Source of the DNA: Thermococcus sp.
Lineage (GTDB): Archaea > Methanobacteriota_B > Thermococci > Thermococcales > Thermococcaceae
Assembly: GCA_027023165.1 (NCBI GenBank)
Contig: JALVWX010000076.1
Location: 1-12,403 of the forward strand
Direction of reading: 5' to 3'
Length of the DNA: 12,403 nucleotides
The notes below the pieces were generated by a model, which worked only from the letters and a program-made list of their open reading frames with translations, made no database searches and was not told where the DNA came from. The first letter of the stretch is position 1; each line of letters opens with the position of its first letter. The translations under genes and the position numbers were made by a program. Shown piece by piece: positions 1 to 6,562 of this stretch.

Positions 1-82
1 TACTAACCCGGAAAAAAGCCGTCGGCAGTTATGACTTTCTTGGAATCAACATCAATTTCGACGGCTTTTTTCCGGGTTAGTA
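1..82. repeat. 24-bp perfect inverted repeat at window edge
   Basis: Positions 1-24 are the exact reverse complement of 59-82, with a 34-base spacer. The repeat starts at base 1, so it may continue outside the window. The inner copy encodes the natural-looking stretch LTRKKAVE of the oxidoreductase. The outer copy, read on the same strand, encodes GFFPG and then a stop. A fold-back at a contig end is a common assembly or amplification artefact; a real palindrome inside a gene is less likely. Confidence 0.9.
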
Positions 83-701
83 TTTTACCCCCGCTCCGCT
101 CAACGATTCGGGCAAGTTCATCTGTGATTGCACTGCAACCGCCCTTAACGAGGCCCGGCCCTCCCCACTTCAGAGCGGCCTTGATTTCTCTCGCCAGTTC
201 CCCTGCAGGAACGTCCAAGACACTGTCGGCCCAGCCGAGGAAGCTTTTTATGAACAGGTCAACGAACTCGTTGTCACCGATTTTCTCCCTCATCCACTCG
301 CGCCCGCTCATCTCGGCCTCTTCGCCTGCTGGCAGCTTGTTGCGTTTTATGTCCGCGAGGAGCTTCATGGCTTTTGCTTTTTCCCGCCAGCCGAGGTACT
401 TCCAGCCGTCGCGGTAGTGGAAGGTCTTTCCCTCGTAGAATATCATCCCCTTGGGTTGGGAGTTCACTATCGTGACGTTCGCGCTGAGGAGTTTAAGGAG
501 ATACGCGAGAGGCCCGTCCTCGCCGTGAGGGAGCATGTGGAAAGCGCCGGTGGAGAGGCCGAAGCCTTTGTAGTCCAGATTTGTGAAGCGGCCGCCGACG
601 TAGGGGGCCTTTTCGAGGACGGTAACCTCGTAGCCATTCTTAGCGAGGAAGGAGGAAGTCAAAAGCCCGCCGATTCCGGAGCCTATGATAACTGCCCTCA
701 T
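3..701 (-). CDS. Truncated FAD-dependent oxidoreductase (phytoene desaturase-like)
   Basis: N-terminal part of a flavin amine-oxidase/phytoene-desaturase type enzyme. Residues 1-30 form a Rossmann FAD-binding unit with the GSGIGG dinucleotide loop (residues 8-13), an acidic strand end (LEK, 29-31) and the GGR motif at 37-39 typical of this superfamily. Full members are usually above 400 residues; this one stops at 232. The TAG stop (3-5) and the last few residues lie inside a 24-bp inverted copy of sequence found 36 bases further into the gene (59-82), so the C-terminal end is either an edge/assembly artefact or a real truncation. The ATG at 701 is preceded by GGTGG (706-710) and a TATA-like box at 731-740. 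The substrate cannot be told from the fragment; the substrate-binding half is absent. It is divergent from the ABC transporter genes. Confidence 0.75.
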   Translation of the reverse strand: MRAVIIGSGIGGLLTSSFLAKNGYEVTVLEKAPYVGGRFTNLDYKGFGLSTGAFHMLPHGEDGPLAYLLKLLSANVTIVNSQPKGMIFYEGKTFHYRDGWKYLGWREKAKAMKLLADIKRNKLPAGEEAEMSGREWMREKIGDNEFVDLFIKSFLGWADSVLDVPAGELAREIKAALKWGGPGLVKGGCSAITDELARIVERSGGKILTRKKAVEIDVDSKKVITADGFFPG

Positions 702-705
702 TCTA

Positions 706-740
706 CCACCTGGAGAGATGAGGTGACGGAGAATTATAAG
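706..740 (-). promoter_or_regulatory. Promoter and RBS of the oxidoreductase
   Basis: On the minus strand a TATA-like box CTTATAATTC spans 740-731. A start of transcription about 25 bases on would fall near 711, leaving a leader of about 10 bases that contains GGTGG (710-706) four bases before the ATG at 701. This spacing supports the chosen start. Confidence 0.5.
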
Positions 741-749
741 GGTTTGGCC

Positions 750-767
750 GTTGCACGGCTATGCAAC
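750..767. promoter_or_regulatory. Dyad GTTGCA-N6-TGCAAC, possible operator
   Basis: A perfect 6-bp dyad (750-755 and 762-767) lies about 10 bp upstream of the oxidoreductase TATA-like box, in the 231-bp gap between two divergent genes. This is where an archaeal activator or a shared regulator could bind. No regulator gene is adjacent, so function is only inferred. Confidence 0.3.
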
Positions 768-851
768 TCCTTTACCCAGGCTTCTTTTGATTTGTTCTAA
801 GAGGAAAATTTGGGTTAGAATAAATTCATACTCGAAAAAAAAAGGAAGAAT

Positions 852-881
852 TTTTACTTAAAGTAAAAGGAAAAGTTTATA
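852..881 (+). promoter_or_regulatory. Promoter of the ABC operon with upstream dyad
   Basis: A TATA-like box AAGTTTATA (873-881) is preceded by a purine-rich BRE-like stretch. Directly upstream is a perfect dyad TTTTACTT-A-AAGTAAAA (852-868). Transcription would begin near 905, and GGAGG (921-925) sits seven bases before the ATG at 933. The dyad may be an operator. Confidence 0.5.
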
Positions 882-932
882 GGCACACCCTGTTCGCTAT
901 ATCCAGATACAAAAACTCCTGGAGGCCGAAGG

Positions 933-1841
933 ATGAACGTGATAGAAATCAACAACCTCACAAAGATATACCCCGACGGCACAAAGGCCAACGACGGAAT
1001 CTCCATTCGCGTTGGAAAGAACGAAATCGTTGGAATTATCGGCCCCAACGGTGCCGGAAAAACCACACTAATACGACAGCTTTTGGGACTTTTGAAGCCA
1101 ACAAGCGGCTCAATTAAGGTAATGGGCAAAGACATTGAAGACAACGCCGATATCATAAAGAAAACCCTCGCCTACGTGCCCCAGTATCCCCTCAGCTTTC
1201 CCTCTTTGAGGGTTGAGGAGGTGTTGGAGTACGTCCTTAGGATGAGGGACAAAAACATTTCAAAAGATGAAATAAGCGAACGGATATCTAATGTTCTGAA
1301 CCTCGTGGGCCTCAGCGGAGCGGCAAAGTTCTTCGGGTATCAGCTGTCGGGGGGCATGAAAAAGTCCCTGCTGTTGGCGATGGCCCTCGTTCAGGAGCTT
1401 CCGGTTCTCGTGCTCGACGAGCCAACGAGCATGGTGGACATCGTTACAAAGCACCGGTTGTGGGAGGTGATAAGGGACTCCAACCGCGAGGGAATCCTCC
1501 TTGCCAGTCACGACATGAACGAAGTGAAGGCCCTGTGCGACAGGGTATACCTTCTCCTCCACGGAAAAATAGTGGCCTCTGGCACTCCAGCGGATATGGT
1601 CTCGATGATTAAGATGCCCACTGAAGTTCGTCTTATACCTCAAGGAGAGATACCCTCAAGCATCCTTCCGAATGAACACAGAAAACGCGGAGACCTCTAT
1701 GAACTGGCCTTTGATACGCTCGAGGAAGCACTAAGGGCGGTGGAGGTCATCATCAAGACCGCGGGCGTGTCTTACCTCGAAATCGAGTCCCCATCATTTG
1801 AGAACCTTGTGATAAACCTCATCGGGAGGGACGACGAATGA
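933..1841 (+). CDS. ABC transporter ATP-binding protein
   Basis: The ATPase subunit of an ABC-2 type system (302 aa), acting at the cytoplasmic face of the membrane. Motifs in order: Walker A GPNGAGKTT (37-45), Q-loop Q84, signature LSGGM (138-142), Walker B ending LVLDEP (159-164, catalytic E163), and H-loop H193. The D-loop reads SMVD where SGLD is more usual. Residues after about 225 form a C-terminal extension common in DrrA/CcmA-like ATPases. GGAGG at 921-925 supports the ATG at 933. The stop overlaps the permease start in an ATGA, so the two genes are translationally coupled and surely work as one transporter. This layout is typical of exporters for drugs, lipids or peptides, or of membrane remodelling systems; the substrate is unknown. 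Confidence 0.95.
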   Translation: MNVIEINNLTKIYPDGTKANDGISIRVGKNEIVGIIGPNGAGKTTLIRQLLGLLKPTSGSIKVMGKDIEDNADIIKKTLAYVPQYPLSFPSLRVEEVLEYVLRMRDKNISKDEISERISNVLNLVGLSGAAKFFGYQLSGGMKKSLLLAMALVQELPVLVLDEPTSMVDIVTKHRLWEVIRDSNREGILLASHDMNEVKALCDRVYLLLHGKIVASGTPADMVSMIKMPTEVRLIPQGEIPSSILPNEHRKRGDLYELAFDTLEEALRAVEVIIKTAGVSYLEIESPSFENLVINLIGRDDE

Positions 1842-2554
1842 TTCGCCCTCTAATCGGAATGGAGCTAAAGGGTATGAGGATCTACAAAACGTTTCTCTTT
1901 GTCAACCTTCTACTCATGCCGCTGGCCCTGCTCTTCATGATGATTATGAACTCTGGCTCAAGAACCCCTGAGGAGGTCTCGTACCTTGTGAGCGGCTTTA
2001 TCGTCGTTTCGCTGGTGAGTTCTTTCCTTGGAACGCTGACGAACAGGGTCAGCAACGTTTTCGAACCCAGCGTTCTTGAGCTGTATTCCACGCTACCCCC
2101 GAGGATATCAAAGGTGGTCCTTGCTCAGTTCCTCACGTATTCCCTTCTAGTCCTTCCCCAGGTGCTTATCGGCCTCGCAGTTATCGTTTCCTACCAGGGA
2201 GCGGGCAGGATAAACATCCTCCTCCTGATCCTGGCTCTTTCAATCACTTTCATCGAGCTGGGAACGCTTGCCGTCGCTATAGGGGCGAAGATTGGAAACC
2301 CCTACAAGGCGATGGCCGTTACCGGGATACTGCCCTGGCTGCTCGTGGTGTTCTCTCCGGCCTACTACCGCTCCAGCTTTCCGGCGCTCTACCTTAATCC
2401 CGTTACGTACCTCCTGTCCTGCATCCGCTCGGCCATTGGGCTGGAGGGTGCAAGCCCCATACCCTGGCTGGTCTCAGCTGTCCTAACGGGGATTTTCTTG
2501 CTCTCTGCACTCAGAAGTCTACGTTCCGGCTATATGCTTGAGAAGCCGTTTTAG
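1838..2554 (+). CDS. ABC-2 type transporter permease
   Basis: Membrane subunit (238 aa) partnering the ATPase just upstream. Six hydrophobic segments can be seen at about 19-38, 47-67, 93-118, 125-148, 157-175 and 208-225, the usual six-helix plan of an ABC-2 permease. The NPVTYLL segment before the last helix (187-193) resembles the conserved NP-x-T/Y-L region of the family. GGGAGGG (1824-1830), inside the end of the ATPase gene, gives a good ribosome binding site for the ATG at 1838. No signal peptide or periplasmic partner is nearby, which fits an exporter rather than an importer. The substrate cannot be assigned. Confidence 0.9.
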   Translation: MIRPLIGMELKGMRIYKTFLFVNLLLMPLALLFMMIMNSGSRTPEEVSYLVSGFIVVSLVSSFLGTLTNRVSNVFEPSVLELYSTLPPRISKVVLAQFLTYSLLVLPQVLIGLAVIVSYQGAGRINILLLILALSITFIELGTLAVAIGAKIGNPYKAMAVTGILPWLLVVFSPAYYRSSFPALYLNPVTYLLSCIRSAIGLEGASPIPWLVSAVLTGIFLLSALRSLRSGYMLEKPF

Positions 2555-2606
2555 CTCTTTCATTAATTTTTCGTTAGTAAGGAAAAGGAAGGGATAAAAA
2601 CGCCGG
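2555..2606. terminator. Convergent intergenic terminator region
   Basis: This 52-bp gap lies between two converging genes. It has T5 on the plus strand (2567-2571) just after the permease stop, and T5 on the minus strand (2600-2596) followed by a pyrimidine-rich run after the GAPOR stop. Archaeal termination on T-runs without strong hairpins fits both sides. Confidence 0.45.
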
Positions 2607-4565
2607 TCAGAGCCTCCACTCCACACCAAGGGCCTCGCTGTAGGCGTCAAGAACCCTCTCAAGGTACTCCTTGGCGGTGCCGACCTTGTCGAGCCTGAAC
2701 CTCTCTGCCCAGCGCTCGTTCCCGAACTCCTCGCTTCCCCTCGCGACGAGGTCTATGACGCGCATGCTGTCCCAGAAGGATGGAGTGTAGCCAGCCTTCC
2801 TCGCGAACTCGATGAGCCTCTTGAGCTGCTTCCTGGCGTGCTCCTCCATGTCGACGTTTTCGCCGTAGGCGTCCATGAAGAGGGCCTTGAGGACGGACTT
2901 CATCCATCCGCGGTGGAAGCGGCACCAGCCGACGTTGTCGTACCAGAACTCCCAGAGAGCAGAGGCTATTATCTTCTGCGCCAGCTCTTCTGGCTCGAGG
3001 AAGACGCCGAACTGGTAGAACGTCCAATAGCGCCCCTGAATCGGGAGCGGGATGTAGTTTCCGATGGCCCAATACATGGTCGGCGTCATCTCGCCGTCCT
3101 CGCCGAGCGGAGTAAAGACTGCATAGTCCTTGAAGCTCTCTCCATAGCTGAGCCTGTCCTTAAAGCGCTCGTCGAAGATTACGCTCGCCTTCCTCTTGCC
3201 GAGGCCGATTATCCTCGCTATCTCGTTCTCGGCGAAGGCGACGCGGTGAGCCAGCTCTGCAACGAGCTTCGCGTTCTTCTCGCTCGCCTCAACGGGCCTC
3301 TGGAGTAGGGCATCCTTCGTGAAGTCCGGCCTATCGCTTAGGCCCACTTCCTCTGGCTTGAGCAGTCCGCGGTGAACCAGCTCGAGAACCCACGCGGCGG
3401 TTCCGCCGAACTCTATCGCGTCGAATCCCATCGCGTCAACGGCCGGAACGCTTATATCACTCGCGCGGAGGGTTATAACTCCACTGAGCGGGCCGTTGGC
3501 TTCCCTCGGCTCGTACTCGATGTGGTGGCCGTTGGCGTACTTCTTACACACAACGGGACACGGCTCGCCGCAGTTCGTCCAGTTCTTGGTTTCTATGGCT
3601 TCCCTGTTGAAGGGCTCCCAGTAGTGCTTCATTATGGCCTCGTGGATCTTTATGCGCTCCTCCTTCTCGATGTACGGCATCCCCCAGTTGAGTATCGGCA
3701 CGAAGTCGCCCTCCGCCGGATAGTTTCCTCCGAAGGTTCCGCCGGTTTTCAGCTTGGGGTTGTACTTGTACTTGACCGTCTTTTCCGCGATGACGTCGTT
3801 GTAGGGCTTTTTATGGACGCCTTCGACTATGCCCTTGGCCGTTCTGAAGGATGAGATGTCCTCGCCCGGGAAGGCCCTCTTCCTTGGCTTTCCGCCGAAG
3901 ATAATTCCAACGACGTTGTGAGCGCGCAGGAGAACGGAGCCAGAACCGCCGCGGGCGGCCCAGTCCTCGCTTCCAACGACGCGCTTCCCCTTTCTGAGGG
4001 TCTGGGAGAATATTCCGCCGTAGTTGGTGTTGAGTGCGGCAGGTCCAACGACCGCTATGCGGTACTCGAAGTCGAAGCGCTCTCCAAAGGTGTCTATGAG
4101 GTACCGGGTGAGCGCGTAGACCCCTTCCTCGCCCTTGTAGTTCCTCCAGATCTCGATAACTTTTTCCAACTCTATCTCATGTAGCTCAACCCTCACGTTC
4201 TCGCCGTCGTTGTAGAGTATAACAACCACCGGCTTCTCTGCCTTCCCCTCGAACGTCACGAAGTCAACGCCAACGTTCTTGAAGGCGTATGCCGCTCCGC
4301 CCATCGCCGAGGGGAAGAGCGTTCCATAGAGCGGTGAACGGAAGAAGAACATAAGCCTGTGGGCACCGGGAAGAATCGAGCCTGCAAAGGGACCCCTACC
4401 CATCACGACGACGTTCCTGAGATCGTAGGGGTCTACGCTGTGGGTTCCGAGCTTTTCGTGAAGCTCGAGACCGTAGTCTATGACCCCGTAAATCTCCTCC
4501 CTCTCAACCTCCTCGTTTTCAACGCTTCCATCGCTCAGGTTGAGTTTGAGAACCGTGAACCTCAT
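2607..4565 (-). CDS. gor: Glyceraldehyde-3-phosphate:ferredoxin oxidoreductase (GAPOR)
   Basis: Tungsten-pterin enzyme of the aldehyde:ferredoxin oxidoreductase superfamily, which oxidises glyceraldehyde 3-phosphate to 3-phosphoglycerate and reduces ferredoxin in the modified Embden-Meyerhof pathway. At 652 aa it matches P. furiosus GAPOR (about 653). Cluster ligands appear as C332-x3-C336-x3-C340 with a late C548 in the segment NVGWCRF; AOR itself uses a C-x2-C-x3-C spacing, so the C-x3-C spacing favours GAPOR. The N-terminal half carries the glycine-rich pterin-binding regions (for example GGAAYAF, 89-95). I chose the ATG at 4565 because GGGGTGGG lies just upstream; an upstream in-frame GTG at 4586 lies inside a regulatory motif and has no ribosome site. 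The next gene upstream is FBP aldolase/phosphatase, and both carry TGM elements. The GAPOR call rather than another WOR paralogue rests on overall similarity recalled, on the cysteine spacing and on this context. Confidence 0.88.
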   Translation of the reverse strand: MRFTVLKLNLSDGSVENEEVEREEIYGVIDYGLELHEKLGTHSVDPYDLRNVVVMGRGPFAGSILPGAHRLMFFFRSPLYGTLFPSAMGGAAYAFKNVGVDFVTFEGKAEKPVVVILYNDGENVRVELHEIELEKVIEIWRNYKGEEGVYALTRYLIDTFGERFDFEYRIAVVGPAALNTNYGGIFSQTLRKGKRVVGSEDWAARGGSGSVLLRAHNVVGIIFGGKPRKRAFPGEDISSFRTAKGIVEGVHKKPYNDVIAEKTVKYKYNPKLKTGGTFGGNYPAEGDFVPILNWGMPYIEKEERIKIHEAIMKHYWEPFNREAIETKNWTNCGEPCPVVCKKYANGHHIEYEPREANGPLSGVITLRASDISVPAVDAMGFDAIEFGGTAAWVLELVHRGLLKPEEVGLSDRPDFTKDALLQRPVEASEKNAKLVAELAHRVAFAENEIARIIGLGKRKASVIFDERFKDRLSYGESFKDYAVFTPLGEDGEMTPTMYWAIGNYIPLPIQGRYWTFYQFGVFLEPEELAQKIIASALWEFWYDNVGWCRFHRGWMKSVLKALFMDAYGENVDMEEHARKQLKRLIEFARKAGYTPSFWDSMRVIDLVARGSEEFGNERWAERFRLDKVGTAKEYLERVLDAYSEALGVEWRL

Positions 4566-4580
4566 ACTCCCACCCCTCTG

Positions 4581-4597
4581 TATCACTCTGAGTGTTA
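4581..4597 (-). promoter_or_regulatory. Thermococcales glycolytic motif (TGM) of gor
   Basis: On the minus strand the sequence is TAACAC-TCAGA-GTGATA. The known TGM consensus bound by the regulator Tgr (TrmBL1 family) is TATCAC-N5-GTGATA, so this is one mismatch. It lies 14 bp downstream of the proximal TATA box and overlaps the expected transcription start, the placement linked to repression of glycolytic genes under gluconeogenic growth. Confidence 0.8.
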
Positions 4598-4611
4598 GTT
4601 TTCTTCCGGAG

Positions 4612-4620
4612 CATATTTAA
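4612..4620 (-). promoter_or_regulatory. TATA box of gor
   Basis: TTAAATATG on the minus strand, about 25 bp before an expected start near 4591, leaves a leader of about 26 bases. A second candidate, TTTTTATAA at 4664-4656, lies further upstream and would give a leader near 70 bases. The TGM spacing favours the proximal box. Confidence 0.5.
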
Positions 4621-4677
4621 GGCTTCCGATGGCCTTCGACTGGATAAGCCCCGAATTATAAAAACGTTGGTGATTAA

Positions 4678-4706
4678 GAGCGTACACCGCTCAAATGAAC
4701 AAAAAA
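4678..4706 (-). terminator. Probable terminator of fbp
   Basis: After the fbp stop the minus strand has a CCCC-T6 run (T at 4706-4701), followed by a small dyad GAGCG-N5-CGCTC (4678-4692). The T-run is the likely archaeal termination signal and separates fbp from the gor promoter. Confidence 0.4.
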
Positions 4707-4717
4707 GGGGAGGGAAA

Positions 4718-5845
4718 TCACTCGATTTTCTCAAAGCGCTCCTCGAGCCTCTTGAGGACGCCCGGAAGGGTCGTGTACTCCATTTCCTCAAGCGGAAGTC
4801 TGTGAGGCTCGAAGGGTCCGTGTCTGCGCATGTACTCGGTAATCTCGAGGGCCTTCTGCCTCGCGTAGTCAAATGCCGGGTCGTCGAAGAGGTCAACCGG
4901 ACCGACGAGTTTTCCTTCAGGGCTTATCTGCCAGCCAAGAGCGACAACTCTCGGCGGACCGTCGAAGCGCGTTGGGTTGGCGTCGCACATCGAAACGGGC
5001 AGTATCGGGCCGTTGTGGGAACCGCGCATCCAGCCGCTGACGAGGTGCGGGAATGCGAACGGCTCAAGAACCTCCCCGAGTGCCGGAAGACCGCTCTGGG
5101 CCCTAACTATCGCCACAGGGTCGTCCTTACCAACGTATTCGCCAGCGACCTCGTAGAGCTTCTCCGTGCTGACAACGGCGACAGGTTCGTCCTTGCTTAT
5201 CTTGTGGCCCTCCTTGGGATAAACACGCTTGATGACGTAGCGGCTCTTGGCGCCGATGAGTGCAAGGAGGTCGTAAAGCTCCTCCGGGGTGTTGAGGATG
5301 ACGCGCTTGTGCTCCTTGATGTCCCAGACCTCAAAGCGGAAGCCCATGTGCATGTTCGGGTCGATGACCAAACCAGCGGTGTTAAACGGGTCGGCGAACA
5401 TTCTGAATATCGGCAGGTTGAAGGCTCCAGGCTCGGTCTTGTCCATGTGGAACGTAACTATAGGCTCGCTCTTCCTCAGCGTTATCTCCATCTCGGCAAC
5501 GCCAGGTCCCATCCCGCGGACGTTGCCGCTGAAGGCATCCTTGAGGAGGTCCTGGCCGGCGCCGTAGAGGCCAAGCTCCTTTGCAACCTTCGTTGCCTCC
5601 TCGAAGGCCTTCCAGGCGAGGCCGTGAACTTCCTCGCTGTCAACACCCTTCCTGTGGGTCATTATGAGCTGGAGGTCGTCTCCACAGGTCGCTACGTAGA
5701 AGTCGATTATAGCTCCATCCTCAACGGCCTTTGAGAGGACTTCCTCGGCGGTCTCAACGAGCTGTGGGTGAACCCTGGAGTGCCCGGGCCATCCGCCGAT
5801 GTCTGCTTTGATAACACTAATTGTAATCTTATCTCCGACTGCCAT
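4718..5845 (-). CDS. fbp: Fructose-1,6-bisphosphate aldolase/phosphatase (class V FBPase)
   Basis: Archaeal bifunctional gluconeogenic enzyme: it condenses triose phosphates to fructose 1,6-bisphosphate and hydrolyses it to fructose 6-phosphate, acting as a cytosolic Mg-dependent oligomer. It has 375 aa, as I recall for the T. kodakarensis enzyme. Metal-site acidic residues are visible at D15 (KADIGG), D56-D57 (CGDDLQL) and D135 (HMDKTEPG). The conserved EKLY segment (228-231) lies where the family has its Schiff-base lysine region; the exact lysine is not certain from this alone. I chose the ATG at 5845 because GGTGG (5855-5851) precedes it. An in-frame GTG at 5869 would sit upstream of the expected transcription start and adds a poor LRVVVVA leader. 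It lies upstream of gor, in the same direction but with its own promoter, so the pair marks opposing pathway steps rather than one operon. Confidence 0.95.
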   Translation of the reverse strand: MAVGDKITISVIKADIGGWPGHSRVHPQLVETAEEVLSKAVEDGAIIDFYVATCGDDLQLIMTHRKGVDSEEVHGLAWKAFEEATKVAKELGLYGAGQDLLKDAFSGNVRGMGPGVAEMEITLRKSEPIVTFHMDKTEPGAFNLPIFRMFADPFNTAGLVIDPNMHMGFRFEVWDIKEHKRVILNTPEELYDLLALIGAKSRYVIKRVYPKEGHKISKDEPVAVVSTEKLYEVAGEYVGKDDPVAIVRAQSGLPALGEVLEPFAFPHLVSGWMRGSHNGPILPVSMCDANPTRFDGPPRVVALGWQISPEGKLVGPVDLFDDPAFDYARQKALEITEYMRRHGPFEPHRLPLEEMEYTTLPGVLKRLEERFEKIE

Positions 5846-5877
5846 GGCAACCACCACTACCCTTAACACTTTTATGC

Positions 5878-5886
5878 TTATAAAAC
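5878..5886 (-). promoter_or_regulatory. TATA box of fbp
   Basis: TTTTATAAG on the minus strand gives an expected start near 5857, about 12 bases before the ATG at 5845, with GGTGG in the short leader. Confidence 0.6.
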
Positions 5887-5891
5887 GTTAA

Positions 5892-5908
5892 TATCACCGT
5901 CGATGATA
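5892..5908 (-). promoter_or_regulatory. Thermococcales glycolytic motif (TGM) of fbp
   Basis: On the minus strand TATCAT-CGACG-GTGATA has one mismatch to the TGM consensus TATCAC-N5-GTGATA. It lies five bases upstream of the TATA box, overlapping the BRE flank. In T. kodakarensis, TGM upstream of the TATA box is the arrangement reported for gluconeogenic genes activated by Tgr. Confidence 0.82.
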
Positions 5909-5975
5909 CACAAAGAGACGGCAAAATTCAGGTGTTCTAACCAAAAATCCGATAAGAGGCAATAAGAAAGAAAAG

Positions 5976-6212
5976 TCACTCGCAAATATCTGCCCAGCCG
6001 AACTGCTCCCTGGCTATTTTGACGAGTTTTTTGAGTTCGTCTCGCTTTATGTTAACGCTTGAACTTGCACCTACGAGGGCAATTATCCCGTGAACTTCTT
6101 CCTGAAGCTGCAGAACGTCATCGTGGACCTTGACAACCCTGAGTTCTCTCCTCGCGGTCTCGTCGTCGCTTATCTTAAACTTGTCCTTTCCAATGACGAT
6201 GGGTTCCTCCAT
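5976..6212 (-). CDS. Small conserved-looking protein, unknown function (78 aa)
   Basis: Not recognised. The ATG at 6212 is preceded by a good GAGGTGG site (6224-6218), and a TATA-like TTTTATTAAC lies at about 6255-6246, so the gene is probably real; the upstream in-frame start at 6269 would lie above the promoter. The protein is soluble and charged, with no membrane segment. It has an N-terminal beta-like stretch (about 1-30, PIVIGKDKFKIS), a central helix-prone part (HDDVLQLQEEVHGIIALVGA, about 29-48) and a C-terminal basic helix (DELKKLVKIAREQFGW). There is one cysteine near the end (ICE). It stands alone: upstream is divergent tRNA-Trp, downstream the fbp control region. A regulator or a small metabolic subunit is possible; nothing points to either. 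Confidence 0.7.
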   Translation of the reverse strand: MEEPIVIGKDKFKISDDETARRELRVVKVHDDVLQLQEEVHGIIALVGASSSVNIKRDELKKLVKIAREQFGWADICE

Positions 6213-6272
6213 GGGGACCACCTCAAGATATTTTTGTAAGCCAAAGTTAATAAAACTTCCGCCAATCACAAA

Positions 6273-6281
6273 GCTTATAAA
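6273..6281 (+). promoter_or_regulatory. TATA box of tRNA-Trp
   Basis: GCTTATAAA centred 32 bp before the first base of the tRNA is the normal distance for an archaeal promoter with a short 5' leader removed by RNase P. Confidence 0.6.
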
Positions 6282-6308
6282 CCTCTCACCGCTAAGCTAA
6301 TGCCGGAC

Positions 6309-6449
6309 GGGGGCGTGGTGTAGCCTGGTCCATCATCGCGGGCTCCAGAGGTATGAGGACTTGCGGGTTTGCTGATTGGGGGATGAGCCTTTGGAGCTCT
6401 GACCCGGAGAAACCCGCGGACCGGGGTTCAAATCCCCGCGCCCCCACCA
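6309..6449 (+). tRNA. tRNA-Trp (CCA) with 63-nt intron
   Basis: Acceptor GGGGGCG (6309-6315) pairs with CGCCCCC (6439-6445), followed by discriminator A and an encoded CCA (6447-6449). The anticodon stem GCGGG (6338-6342) pairs with CCCGC (6413-6417), and the T-arm is CGGGG-TTCAAAT-CCCCG. The anticodon CCA is at 6345-6347. An intron follows position 37 (6348) and ends before A38 (6412). The junctions form an archaeal bulge-helix-bulge: CTCC (6343-6346) pairs with GGAG (6406-6409), leaving 3-nt bulges AGA and AAA, each cut after its second base. The mature tRNA has 78 nt. tRNA-Trp with an intron at 37/38 is usual in Thermococcales and haloarchaea. Confidence 0.95.
6349..6411 (+). ncRNA. Intron-encoded box C/D guide RNA
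   Basis: The tRNA-Trp intron carries a full box set: C-like GTATGAG (6351-6357), D' CTGA (6372-6375), C' GGATGAG (6381-6387) and D CTGA (6399-6402). The 9 nt before D' (GCGGGTTTG, 6363-6371) pair with tRNA-Trp 35-43 in the spliced molecule, with one G-U pair. By the fifth-base rule this places 2'-O-methylation on C39. The 9 nt before D (TTTGGAGCT, 6390-6398) pair with 30-38 and place it on C34. This matches the known system in which the archaeal pre-tRNA-Trp intron guides methylation of positions 34 and 39 of its own tRNA. Both C boxes are imperfect (AUGAG core rather than UGAUGA). Confidence 0.88.
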
Positions 6450-6460
6450 TTACAGCCCTT

Positions 6461-6472
6461 GCTTGCGCAAGC
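6461..6472. repeat. Palindrome GCTTGCGCAAGC
   Basis: A perfect 12-bp palindrome 11 bases after the tRNA CCA end. It could be part of the tRNA 3' trailer hairpin or the first member of the hairpin series. Confidence 0.7.
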
Positions 6473-6495
6473 GCTGGCGGAAGATGACGTGCTTC

Positions 6496-6501
6496 TTTTT
6501 T
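6496..6501 (+). terminator. T6 run after tRNA-Trp
   Basis: A T6 run 47 bases beyond the tRNA, following the palindrome at 6461-6472, is the first plausible archaeal stop signal for the tRNA transcript. Confidence 0.4.
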
Positions 6502-6562
6502 GGGGTGAACTAATTTGAGAGAGGGTTTCTTTTCTGTTGGTCTGTTTGTGAGTGTTTCTATC

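Noticed and set aside
1467..1816. Further TGM half-sites (GTGATA) in the ABC ATPase gene
   Set aside because: Only single half-sites inside coding sequence, without the TATCAC partner five bases away.
4566..4586. Longer GAPOR start at GTG 4586
   Set aside because: It would lie within the TGM and near the expected transcription start, and has no ribosome site; ATG 4565 has GGGGTGGG upstream.
4592..5734. Long plus-strand open frame of 380 codons
   Set aside because: It lies opposite the clearly identified fbp gene; it has no recognisable motifs and reflects the GC-rich codon use of the real gene.
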